Below are positions 55,528 to 63,267 of a DNA stretch of 64,000 nucleotides, piece by piece (position 1 is the stretch's first letter; each line of letters opens with the position of its first letter). The notes beneath the pieces are model-generated. The model made no database searches. It saw only the letters and a program-made list of their open reading frames with translations, and was not told where the DNA came from. Source of the stretch: Magnetococcales bacterium (GTDB lineage Bacteria; Pseudomonadota; Magnetococcia; Magnetococcales; Magnetaquicoccaceae); NCBI GenBank assembly GCA_015231375.1, contig JADGBT010000002.1, positions 1 through 64,000 on the forward strand. The letters are read 5' to 3'. The position numbers and the translations under genes were made by a program.

Positions 55528-56544
55528 ATGGAAGTACCCGCCATCGGTTTTCCCATTGCCATCCAGATGATTCTGGCTGGCGTAGTCGTTTTCTACATGC
55601 TGACCGACATCCACGCCCATCACCAGAACCGCCTGATGAGTCTCAAGGAGGCGTCATTCTGGTTTGTCTTCTGGGTGATCGCCGCGTTGTGTTTCGCCGC
55701 CTTTTTGTGGTTCCACTATGATCCGGCCTATGCCAAGCTCTTTCTGGTCGGATTTGTGCTGGAAGAGTCGTTGTCGTTCGACAACGTGATGGTCTTCATG
55801 GTGATCTTCTCGTCGTTCAACATCCGGGATCAGTTGCTGCGCCGGGTGCTGTTCTACGGCATTCTGGGGGCCTTGCTGTTCCGGTTGATCTTCGCGGCGG
55901 TCGGCACCGCGCTGTTTGCCGCCTCCCCCTGGGTGGGCATGGCCTTCGCCGCCGTGGTGGGCTGGACCGCCTGGAAAATGGTCACCGCCGGAGAGGCGGA
56001 CGAATCCCTGCACGACTACTCCCAACACTGGTCCGTGCGCATGACCGAGCGGTTTCTGCCGGTCTATCCCCGGCTGCACGGTCAGGATCTGTTCTTGAAA
56101 GGCGCCGAAATCGAAACCCTGCGCCGCCAGGATCCCTCCATCCGGATCCCGGCCCACGCCAAACTCCTGGCCACTCCGGCCTTTCTGTGTACCCTGGTGA
56201 TCCTGTTCACGGATATTCTGTTCGCTTTCGACTCCGTGCCTGCGGTGATCGCGGTCACCAAGGAACCGGTGCTGGTCTGGAGTGCGATGATCTTCGGGGT
56301 CATGGGGTTGCGGGCCATGTTCTTCATTCTGTCCGGACTCATGAAATACCTGGTCCACCTGGACAAGGCCATCATCGGTCTGTTGTTCTACATCGCCGCC
56401 AAACTGGCCATCGAGGCGGGCAATACCATCTTCCACTGGCCCAACCTGCACATCTCCCCCGGCATGAGCATGGCCATCGTCTTTTCGATTCTGGGCATGG
56501 GCGTGCTGGCCTCGTGGATCTTTCCGGCCAAAAAAGAGGAGTAA
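55528..56544 (+). CDS. TerC/Alx-family integral membrane protein
   Basis: 338 residues with about nine membrane helices. Family motifs are present: FVLEESLSFDNVMVFMVIF (acidic residues in the membrane), the matching ILFTDILFAFDSVPAVIAV, and FYILSGLMKYL-like FFILSGLMKYLVHLDKAIIG. TerC/Alx proteins move or sense metal ions such as Mn2+ at the inner membrane and help metalate exported proteins. It is translated from an AGGAA site just after TerD and is followed by a strong hairpin, so terD-terC form a two-gene unit. Confidence 0.93.
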   Translation: MEVPAIGFPIAIQMILAGVVVFYMLTDIHAHHQNRLMSLKEASFWFVFWVIAALCFAAFLWFHYDPAYAKLFLVGFVLEESLSFDNVMVFMVIFSSFNIRDQLLRRVLFYGILGALLFRLIFAAVGTALFAASPWVGMAFAAVVGWTAWKMVTAGEADESLHDYSQHWSVRMTERFLPVYPRLHGQDLFLKGAEIETLRRQDPSIRIPAHAKLLATPAFLCTLVILFTDILFAFDSVPAVIAVTKEPVLVWSAMIFGVMGLRAMFFILSGLMKYLVHLDKAIIGLLFYIAAKLAIEAGNTIFHWPNLHISPGMSMAIVFSILGMGVLASWIFPAKKEE

Positions 56545-56607
56545 AGAAAGGATAAAAAAGGCGCGTGATTTCGGCTCTTTTGGGGGCTGTGCCGGACCCG
56601 GTTGCAA

Positions 56608-56664
56608 GGCGTGGCGCGAACGATTAACATGAATTCTCGTTTCCGCGCCACGCCCAACCTTTTT
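56608..56664 (+). terminator. Long hairpin terminator after the TerD-TerC unit
   Basis: GGCGTGGCGCG (56608-56618) is perfectly inverted at 56644-56654, with inner AACGA/TCGTT arms, and TTTTT at 56660-56664. The structure ends only 13 bases before the ATG of the next gene, so it could also act as an attenuator or hide that gene's translation start. Confidence 0.7.
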
Positions 56665-56677
56665 CGGAGTCGATCCC

Positions 56678-57214
56678 ATGCCCCTCCACCCTTTCGAGGG
56701 AATCCTGCCGCAAATCGACCCGAGCGCGTTCGTGCATCCGGACGCGGTGGTCATCGGGGATGTGCAGATCGGGCCGGAGAGTTCCGTCTGGCCCGGGGCC
56801 ATCATTCGTGGCGATGTCAATCCGATCCGCATCGGCGCCTGGAGCAACATCCAGGACGGCTCGATCCTGCACGTCAGCCGCCCCACCCCATCCAGACCCA
56901 ACGGCATCCCGCTGATCATCGGCGACCGGGTGATCGTCGGCCATCACGTCAATCTGCACGCCTGCCAACTGATGGATGACTGCATGATCGGCATCGGCGC
57001 CATCGTGCTGGATGGCGCGGTGGTGGAAAGTACCGCCATGGTGGGCGCCGGCTCGCTGATTCCCCCCGGCAAACGGGTAACCGCCGGCACCCTCTGGATC
57101 GGCTCCCCCGCCAAACCCCTGCGCCCGCTCAGCCCCGAAGAACAAGACGCCATGCGCGCCACGATGGAGAGTTATCGGGGGTTGGGGAGGAGATATAAAA
57201 AGTCAATTTTGTAA
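56678..57214 (+). CDS. Gamma-carbonic-anhydrase-like hexapeptide-repeat protein
   Basis: 178 residues of left-handed beta-helix type (YrdA/PaaY/CaiE group). It has FVHPDAVVIGDVQIG, VWPGAIIRGDVNPIRIGAWS (with the conserved Arg-Asp), NIQDGSILHVS (first metal His), and VGHHVNLHACQLMDDCMIGI with the His pair that completes the zinc site between trimer subunits. It ends in a helix (LSPEEQDAMRATMESYRGL). All three metal His are present, so zinc binding is likely; carbonic anhydrase activity in this group varies. Confidence 0.9.
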   Translation: MPLHPFEGILPQIDPSAFVHPDAVVIGDVQIGPESSVWPGAIIRGDVNPIRIGAWSNIQDGSILHVSRPTPSRPNGIPLIIGDRVIVGHHVNLHACQLMDDCMIGIGAIVLDGAVVESTAMVGAGSLIPPGKRVTAGTLWIGSPAKPLRPLSPEEQDAMRATMESYRGLGRRYKKSIL

Positions 57215-57323
57215 ACAGGATATCAACCATTGACACGTTGCGAAAGCCGTTCGACCGATTCCTGAACGGTCTGGTCAAGGACAAGGAAGCAGACAAAGTT
57301 CGTATTGTATTGGAGCGATTAAA
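57215..57323. other. Junction into the AT-richer island
   Basis: A frame without a start codon reads TLRKPFDRFLNGLVKDKEAD and continues into the next gene's leader. It is protein-like and may be a gene remnant left at the edge of the acquired segment. Confidence 0.3.
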
Positions 57324-58541
57324 ATGCAGCACAATGAAAATCCAAATATCCAATCAATCCAGATAACAAATCTTCTATCGTTTGGGCCTGAAACTCAAGA
57401 TCTTGATCTTAGATCGCTGAATGTTTTGATTGGGCCAAACGGGTCTGGAAAATCAAATCTGATTGACGCGTTTGGCATTCTGCAGGCTTCACCAAAAGAT
57501 CTCTTGGCGCCGTTCAAAGGAAAGGCATCGGGTGGCATTACAGAGTGGCTATGGAAAGGTGGCAATGATAACAATGCCGCTTCGATAGCCGTTCATATCC
57601 ATTTTCCTGGAAAAAAGAACCAGATCCCACTCAAACATGAAATAACATTTGGGGTTGAAGGACAGAAGTTTAGGCTGATGGATGAGGCGGTGGAGGATTC
57701 ACACAAAGAACGATCCGATTGTGATGATGTTCGTTTCTATTATCGTTTCCGACATGGCGATCCCATACTGAATGTAAAGCAAAAGTCACGAAAATTGATA
57801 AGAGAACATGTATCGTTTGATCAATCCATATTGTCTCAACGTCGAGACCCTGATCAATACCCGGAAATTTTCAACATTACCAAGCATTATGAAGGAATGA
57901 CACTTTATCGTGAATGGCATTTGGGACGAAACGCACCTCCTCGTCAACCGCATCCTTCCGACATGCCAGGAGATTATCTTGCTGAAGATGCCAGCAATTT
58001 GGTATTGGTTCTCAACGCTCTGGAGATGAAACCACAGACCCGGGAGCTTCTATTGCTTAAGCTCAAGGAGTTCAACGGTCAATATGCACGAATCTATCCG
58101 CGCATTGAAATGGGATCTATACAACTTTATCTTGAAGAGAATTTATCAGGGGACTCATCTCGCTCCGCATTGATTCCCGCGAGTCGTCTGTCTGATGGGA
58201 CTATGCGTTTCTTGTGTCTCCTGGCCGTTCTCTGCCATCCCAATCCTCCTCCCCTGGTGTGCATTGAGGAACCAGAAATGGGACTACACCCTGATATCTT
58301 GCCTACAGTGGTGGATTTGCTTCGCGAAGCCTCCAAAAAGACACAAATAATTGTGACGACCCATTCGGATATTATTGTCGATGCCTTGACCGAAACGCCA
58401 GAAGCAGTCGTCATCTGCGAAAAAGTGGATGGTCAGACCCAAATGCGGCGTCTTGGACCGAAAGATCTGAAGGGATGGATCAATCAATATCGCTTGGGAG
58501 GAGCATGGTTGAATGGCGAACTGGGAGGATCTCGATGGTAA
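57324..58541 (+). CDS. AAA-family ATPase of a putative defence module
   Basis: 405 residues. It is an SMC/OLD-like ATPase: Walker A LIGPNGSGKSNLIDAFGIL near residue 35, a long insert, the ABC-signature-like ASRLSDGTMRFLCLLAVL near 288, Walker B PPLVCIEEPEMGLHPDI near 315, and a His switch in IIVTTHSDIIVDAL. GGAG lies eight bases before the ATG. Its end overlaps the next gene by seven bases (ATGGTAA). Codon use and base composition are clearly AT-richer than in the flanking genes, a sign of transfer. ATPases of this class paired with a TOPRIM-like partner form phage-defence systems such as PARIS and AbiL. Defence is inferred from that resemblance. Confidence 0.85.
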   Translation: MQHNENPNIQSIQITNLLSFGPETQDLDLRSLNVLIGPNGSGKSNLIDAFGILQASPKDLLAPFKGKASGGITEWLWKGGNDNNAASIAVHIHFPGKKNQIPLKHEITFGVEGQKFRLMDEAVEDSHKERSDCDDVRFYYRFRHGDPILNVKQKSRKLIREHVSFDQSILSQRRDPDQYPEIFNITKHYEGMTLYREWHLGRNAPPRQPHPSDMPGDYLAEDASNLVLVLNALEMKPQTRELLLLKLKEFNGQYARIYPRIEMGSIQLYLEENLSGDSSRSALIPASRLSDGTMRFLCLLAVLCHPNPPPLVCIEEPEMGLHPDILPTVVDLLREASKKTQIIVTTHSDIIVDALTETPEAVVICEKVDGQTQMRRLGPKDLKGWINQYRLGGAWLNGELGGSRW

Positions 58542-59209
58542 GAGTATCGCTCTATGTCGAAGGTGGTGGAGAGATAGGACAGCAAAACAAATACCTTGCC
58601 ATCGAGATGCGTCGTGCATTCAAAAGATTTCTCACCAACTCAGGCATCCCAGACAACCAATTCAACGTGGTGCGTTGCGGATCCAGGGACCAGGCCTATC
58701 AAAAATTTTGCAGCGCCATCCAGGATTCTGGATCTACCCATTTTCCATTACTACTTGTAGACAGTGAAGAAGCTGTTCCAGCCAAGACAAACCCTTGGGA
58801 TCATCTTAAACAAAGGGATAAATGGGATAAACCAACAGGAGCTGAGGACATTCATGTTCATCTTATGGTCCAATGCATGGAAAGTTGGTTCCTGGCGGAT
58901 AAACAGAAACTGGTGGGTTATTATGGACAAGGATTCCAGATTGCATCCGTTCCAGCCACTCAACCTGTCGAGAGTGCCATGAAAGAGGATATCCTGTCTG
59001 CTCTATCCAAGGCATCTCAAAGAACGACGAAAGGTTCTTACAGTAAAGGCAACCATTCTTTCGCCATTCTGGAAAGCCTGGATCCAGAAAAAGTAGCTCA
59101 AGCCTCTCCATGGGCATGCCGAATGCTACAGGTTCTTGGAGACAAATTGAATATTCCAAAGTCAAATCGGAAGTGGACGAAATGTACTGTTCCTGAATTC
59201 TCGAAATGA
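58535..59209 (+). CDS. DUF4276-family protein, partner of the AAA ATPase
   Basis: 224 residues from ATG 58535, chosen because GGGAGG precedes it and the product starts MVRVSLYVEGGGEIG, the DUF4276 opening. The acidic VEGGG and the later FPLLLVDSEEAV are arranged as the Glu and Asp-x-Glu of TOPRIM-like folds, suggesting a metal-dependent nuclease or nucleotide-binding role. The mid-region MVQCMESWFLADKQKLVGYY is typical of the family. The gene overlap with the ATPase implies a fixed stoichiometry or complex. It has the same AT-rich composition as its partner. Confidence 0.82.
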   Translation: MVRVSLYVEGGGEIGQQNKYLAIEMRRAFKRFLTNSGIPDNQFNVVRCGSRDQAYQKFCSAIQDSGSTHFPLLLVDSEEAVPAKTNPWDHLKQRDKWDKPTGAEDIHVHLMVQCMESWFLADKQKLVGYYGQGFQIASVPATQPVESAMKEDILSALSKASQRTTKGSYSKGNHSFAILESLDPEKVAQASPWACRMLQVLGDKLNIPKSNRKWTKCTVPEFSK

Positions 59210-59505
59210 CAGGAAACAGGATCGGAATATATCAATGAGAATGAGACTCTTGTCTCCAGAATCTAATGTCGAAGCCCGTGTTTTTTTGGCACGACATGGA
59301 CCAGAAACCGAATGTTCAGCTCCATGACATCGTTCACAGATGACAATCTGACTGTGACCAAGAATAAGACCGATCAAAACCAATAACAATATTGTTATCA
59401 GACCACTATCCTCAACATCCACACACCAAACACACCATTCCCAACCCTATTGCCGACATCAGTATTTCTACCAAGACCAGACAACCAACCATAAAAGCCA
59501 CCCCC
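59210..59505. other. Intergenic region after the defence pair
   Basis: No convincing gene. It contains a perfect 16-base palindrome ATAACAAT/ATTGTTAT at 59383-59398 and a run of seven T at about 59281. It marks the end of the AT-richer segment; composition returns to GC-rich at the next start codon. Confidence 0.5.
59383..59398. promoter_or_regulatory. Perfect 16-bp palindrome, candidate operator
   Basis: ATAACAATATTGTTAT has dyad symmetry without a spacer, about 110 bases upstream of the kinase gene. It could be a repressor site for the kinase gene or a boundary element of the island. Confidence 0.35.
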
Positions 59506-60342
59506 ATGCCCCTTCCCCAAACCCTTGGCCGCTGGCGCCTGCTGACACCCGAAGGACAAGAGAGTCGGATGGGGATTCTGCGGGGCGTGGATCCGCAGGA
59601 TGGGCGGATCGTGGCCATCAAGACCCTGCCTTTTTACCTGCGCGAAAGGGAGGAACGTTGCGCGCGTATCGCGCGGCTGCGACACGAGACCACAATGGCC
59701 GCGCGCCTGTCCCATCCGAACATCGTCAAGCTGATCGATCATGGAGAAGAGGGGGGAATCCCCTATCTGGTACTCGACTGGTATCCGGGGGCGACCCTGC
59801 GGGATCTGATCACCAAAGGACCACGACCCGGCCCGATCCGGGCGTTGGAACTGCTGCGCCAGACCCTTTCCGGACTGGAACACATCCATGCCTCGGGGCT
59901 GGCCCATGGGGATCTCAAACCGGCCAATCTGCTGCTGACCCCGGAAGGCGACATCCGCATCACCGATTTCGGCGCCGCCCGGCAACTGGCCTCCTGCGGC
60001 GAGGCTCCCGCCCCGGCTTTAGTGACCGGCACCCATGGGTACATGCCCCCGGAACAACTCATGGGCCAAAAAATCGACCGCAGAGCCGACCTGTTCGCCG
60101 CCGGCGTGATCCTCCACGAACTCCTCTTCGGACGCAAACCCTTCACCGGCGCCGATCCCTGGGAAATCACCCAGCAGATCCTCACCGCCGCACCGATCCA
60201 GCCGGTTCCAGGCGATCCGCATCTACCGCCTCCCCTGATCGCCGTACTGCAAAAAGCCCTGGCCAAACGCCCCCGCGACCGCTTTCAAAGCGCCACCGAG
60301 TTCCTGAACAGTTTGCATGCGGCAACCGCCAGCACGAATTAA
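59506..60342 (+). CDS. Soluble Hanks-type serine/threonine protein kinase
   Basis: 278 residues, kinase domain only (about 8-270). The ATP-anchoring Lys is in IVAIKTLPF, and the catalytic loop HGDLKPANLLL has the usual Arg of HRD replaced by Gly. The metal-binding DFG is in ITDFGAAR, the activation-segment end in GTHGYMPPEQ, and DLFAAGVILHELLFGRKPF follows. It is a non-RD kinase. There is no membrane helix or sensor domain, unlike PknB types. The ATG at 59506 begins the domain directly; no clear Shine-Dalgarno precedes it. Its TAA overlaps the convergent gene's TAA within TTAA. Confidence 0.9.
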   Translation: MPLPQTLGRWRLLTPEGQESRMGILRGVDPQDGRIVAIKTLPFYLREREERCARIARLRHETTMAARLSHPNIVKLIDHGEEGGIPYLVLDWYPGATLRDLITKGPRPGPIRALELLRQTLSGLEHIHASGLAHGDLKPANLLLTPEGDIRITDFGAARQLASCGEAPAPALVTGTHGYMPPEQLMGQKIDRRADLFAAGVILHELLFGRKPFTGADPWEITQQILTAAPIQPVPGDPHLPPPLIAVLQKALAKRPRDRFQSATEFLNSLHAATASTN

Positions 60343-62366
60343 TCCATCCCTCCCATGGTCCGTTCGGCGATGCGCCGCATCAGGGGCAATTCATGCAGGG
60401 GACGACCCCGGTAAAGCTCCCGCGCCAGCACGGCGAAATGAAAATCCAAACCCTCCATGAGCCGCCCCTTGGCGTTTTGCTCCCGCAACCAAAAAGCGGT
60501 CCAGGCGCACCGTTCGGCCCAGGTTTCCCGGTTCGGCTCGCAAAACAGTTCCAACACCCGCCGCACCAGACGTTCCCGTCCCTTCAGGCGGGTCTTCTCC
60601 ATGAAATCCACCACCTCCTGACTCTCTTCAAACCAGGAACCGGTAATCCGAGACAAATCGCTCCAGGAGTCGCTGGTCTGGACAATCCGCTCCACCGTGC
60701 CGGTGTCATCGGTCAGAATTTTCTCCTCGCCGATCAGCCGTTCCACCAGCAACGCGCCATCCAACCGCTCCGGCACCCATCCCGTGGCCACGATGGCCTC
60801 GGCCAGTTGCAACAGTCCCACCGCAGGGGGATGACCGCTCTCCAGCCCCACCGCCAGATGATGCCGAATGGCGGCATGCAGAAAATCCTGAGACACCTCC
60901 AGAAAAAATTCCTGACGCCCCACCTGACGAAACGTGGCGGAAGCTTCGCTCCGGGAGATCAACGGGGTCAGCCAGGCGTCGGCGATCCCGACTCCCTGTT
61001 TCAACAACACCCCGCCGATACGGGACTTTCCAGGCTTGACCGGCATGGAGAGCAGCAACGACTGCGCCCCCACCCCATCCATGCGGGAGGATTGCAAACC
61101 GTGCAACGTCAACCCTTCCGGCCAACTGGCGCACTCCACCCCCTTGATCCGGGTGGCCTTGATGAGGGCATCCAACAGTTTGCGTTCCGCGTCCGGCAAC
61201 CAGTTGCGAATCACGATCAGACGACGCAACGCCGTCGGGGTCATGGAACGGGCATTCCTGAGCAGCCATTGCAACGCCTCGCGCCGCACGCTCTCTTCGG
61301 CGTGCAGACACAGCACCACCACCGCGTCCTTCATGCCCGGCAAGGTCGAACAGGCAAACTCCCCAATCAAAGCCGACTGTGCCTCCAGAGGCAGGGCGCG
61401 GGTCATCTGAGACAAGGTTTCGCCGATGGCAAACGGATCCCCGCCATGTTCGCTGACCAGATTCTCGAACATGGCGTCGATCTGATGGCGGGTCGGCAAA
61501 TCCTCCCGAGGGGTGTGATGCATGATCCGCTGCTCGTAGATCTCCAGCAGCGCTTTGGTCGGCTCCAGCTTGGCTTCGGACAGCGACTCGACGATGCCGG
61601 CCAGAAGCTGCGGAGGCAACGGATCGGCACCAGCCCGCCGCACCACCATGGCCTGAAACTCCCGATCCAGCTCCATGGCCCACTCGAACCGACGCTCCAG
61701 ACCGAAGCGGATGTTGCGCAACGCATGGGACAGCAACATGAAATAGGCGGTCACCAGATAATCGTCCGGGGTGTCGGTCCCGGCAAACGCCTCGGACAGC
61801 AACTGCAACAGCTCAAACACCAAAACCGGTTGACGCTCGAAGCTCTCCATGGCCTCCCGCGAAATCATCGCGGGACGCTCCTTGGCCAGCTCGCGCGCGA
61901 TCTGGGCGGCGAAACGACGCAAGCCTTCCAGGGGCGCATCCCCGCCCCAATCGATTCCATCGGATCCGGCCTTGTCCCCGCGCTCCGGGCGCAAGCTCCG
62001 TTCCCAAGCGCGATTCACGGCGCGAATCAACACCTTGGCATTGTCGATCCGCTCCGACTCCTGCAAGAACCAAAAAAAAGCCACCAGCACCGCAGGCATG
62101 GACAGCAGCAGCGAATCGGTCAACACCCCGTCTGCCGGCAAACTCTCCAGGCAGCACCGTTCCACGGTACTGGCGGTCCATTTTTCCGGCATGCGCCCAT
62201 GCCGACGGACCATCGCGCCCATGAACGCCTCGATGATCCGGGCGCACCCCCGCCTCTGGATGGTCGTCAGCACCCCGAACGGGCCGCTCAACACAAATTC
62301 TCCGATCCAGGTCTCGACCCGATTGCGAAAGCTTTCCCCATCCGGGTCCCAATGATCTTTCATCAT
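60339..62366 (-). CDS. Large helical protein of unknown function
   Basis: About 675 residues; ATG 62366 is chosen because GAAGGG lies about 11 bases upstream (62378 and a TTG at 62402 are alternatives). The composition is soluble and almost wholly helical, with HEAT-like stretches (EESVRREALQWLLRNARSMT, TALRRLIVIRNWLPDAERKL). No signal peptide, catalytic motif or metal site is recognised. It is convergent with the Ser/Thr kinase gene (three shared bases) and divergent from yggS. It could be a kinase target or scaffold, but nothing in the sequence proves a link. Confidence 0.75.
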   Translation of the reverse strand: MMKDHWDPDGESFRNRVETWIGEFVLSGPFGVLTTIQRRGCARIIEAFMGAMVRRHGRMPEKWTASTVERCCLESLPADGVLTDSLLLSMPAVLVAFFWFLQESERIDNAKVLIRAVNRAWERSLRPERGDKAGSDGIDWGGDAPLEGLRRFAAQIARELAKERPAMISREAMESFERQPVLVFELLQLLSEAFAGTDTPDDYLVTAYFMLLSHALRNIRFGLERRFEWAMELDREFQAMVVRRAGADPLPPQLLAGIVESLSEAKLEPTKALLEIYEQRIMHHTPREDLPTRHQIDAMFENLVSEHGGDPFAIGETLSQMTRALPLEAQSALIGEFACSTLPGMKDAVVVLCLHAEESVRREALQWLLRNARSMTPTALRRLIVIRNWLPDAERKLLDALIKATRIKGVECASWPEGLTLHGLQSSRMDGVGAQSLLLSMPVKPGKSRIGGVLLKQGVGIADAWLTPLISRSEASATFRQVGRQEFFLEVSQDFLHAAIRHHLAVGLESGHPPAVGLLQLAEAIVATGWVPERLDGALLVERLIGEEKILTDDTGTVERIVQTSDSWSDLSRITGSWFEESQEVVDFMEKTRLKGRERLVRRVLELFCEPNRETWAERCAWTAFWLREQNAKGRLMEGLDFHFAVLARELYRGRPLHELPLMRRIAERTMGGMD

Positions 62367-62546
62367 GAATGGTTGCATCCCTTCGTTGTGAATCCGTGCC
62401 AACCGTCCATGAATGGTCAGGAACGCGATGGAGCGCGAAAATTGCTTGCTTATGGCGATTCAGCCAGACAAAATATTGACATTTTCCAACCCCGCGCGTC
62501 AATCCAATCCTCCATCCACCCCAAACCCGGTACCTTGATCACGACC

Positions 62547-63239
62547 ATGCACACCCCCTCCACCACCTTGCACCAGATCCGCGCCCGCATGGCCGCCGCC
62601 TGCGAACGCGCGGGCCGGGATCCTGCGGCAGTCCGGCTGGTGGTGGTCTCCAAGACCCGCTCCCCGGAAGAGATCCGCGCCGTGGCGGCGTGCGGCCAGA
62701 CCCTGTTCGCCGAAAACCGGGTGCAAGAGGCGCGGGACAAACTCCCCCGCATCGCCGATCCGACGCTGGCATGGCATCTGATCGGTCCCTTGCAACGCAA
62801 CAAGGTCAAGGCGGCCCTGGAGATTTTCCACATGATCCACACCGTGGACTCCCTGGAACTGGCCGAGGAGATCTCGAAACGGGCCGAAACCGGACCTCTG
62901 CACCCTTTTCCGGTGCTGATGCAGATCAACGTGGGCCGGGAACCGCAAAAATCCGGAGTCACGCCCGAAGAGGCCCTGCCGCTGGCGCACGCCATGGCGG
63001 CGCTGCCCGGCATCGCCTTGCGCGGCGTGATGACCATTCCGCCCTTCAGCCTTCAGGCCGAAGAGAGCCGACCCTGGTTTCAGGCCCTGTCCCGGCTCAA
63101 GAACCAAATCGCCCAGGAACAGATCGACGGCGTGAGCATGGACGAACTTTCCATGGGCATGAGCCATGACTACGAAATCGCCGTGGAAGAAGGGGCAACC
63201 CTGGTTCGCATCGGCAGCGCCGTCTTCGCGCCGACCTGA
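62547..63239 (+). CDS. yggS: YggS-family PLP-binding protein (PLP homeostasis)
   Basis: 230 residues forming a single PLP-binding TIM barrel with no enzymatic partner domain. The PLP lysine is in VRLVVVSKTRSPEEIR (Lys about 36). FAENRVQEARDKLP, WHLIGPLQRNKVKAAL, VLMQINVGREPQKSGV, LRGVMTIPPF and the phosphate-binding DELSMGMSHDYEIAVEEGAT with VRIGSAVFA complete the family set. It buffers free pyridoxal phosphate in the cytoplasm. It is followed 28 bases later by a TPR gene on the same strand. Confidence 0.95.
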   Translation: MHTPSTTLHQIRARMAAACERAGRDPAAVRLVVVSKTRSPEEIRAVAACGQTLFAENRVQEARDKLPRIADPTLAWHLIGPLQRNKVKAALEIFHMIHTVDSLELAEEISKRAETGPLHPFPVLMQINVGREPQKSGVTPEEALPLAHAMAALPGIALRGVMTIPPFSLQAEESRPWFQALSRLKNQIAQEQIDGVSMDELSMGMSHDYEIAVEEGATLVRIGSAVFAPT

Positions 63240-63267
63240 CAAAACCCAACCAACGGATCTCCCGACC

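Noticed and set aside
59162-59422. 86-codon minus-strand frame with a hydrophobic start (LITILLLVLIGLILG)
   Set aside because: There is no convincing ribosome-binding site, and it overlaps the 3' end of the DUF4276 gene. The hydrophobic run may come from AT-rich sequence; without homologues it is not supported.
59658-63239. 1193-codon plus-strand frame through the kinase and the unknown gene into yggS
   Set aside because: Only its last 230 codons (from 62547) are a real gene; the rest is opposite or out of frame with two well-supported genes.
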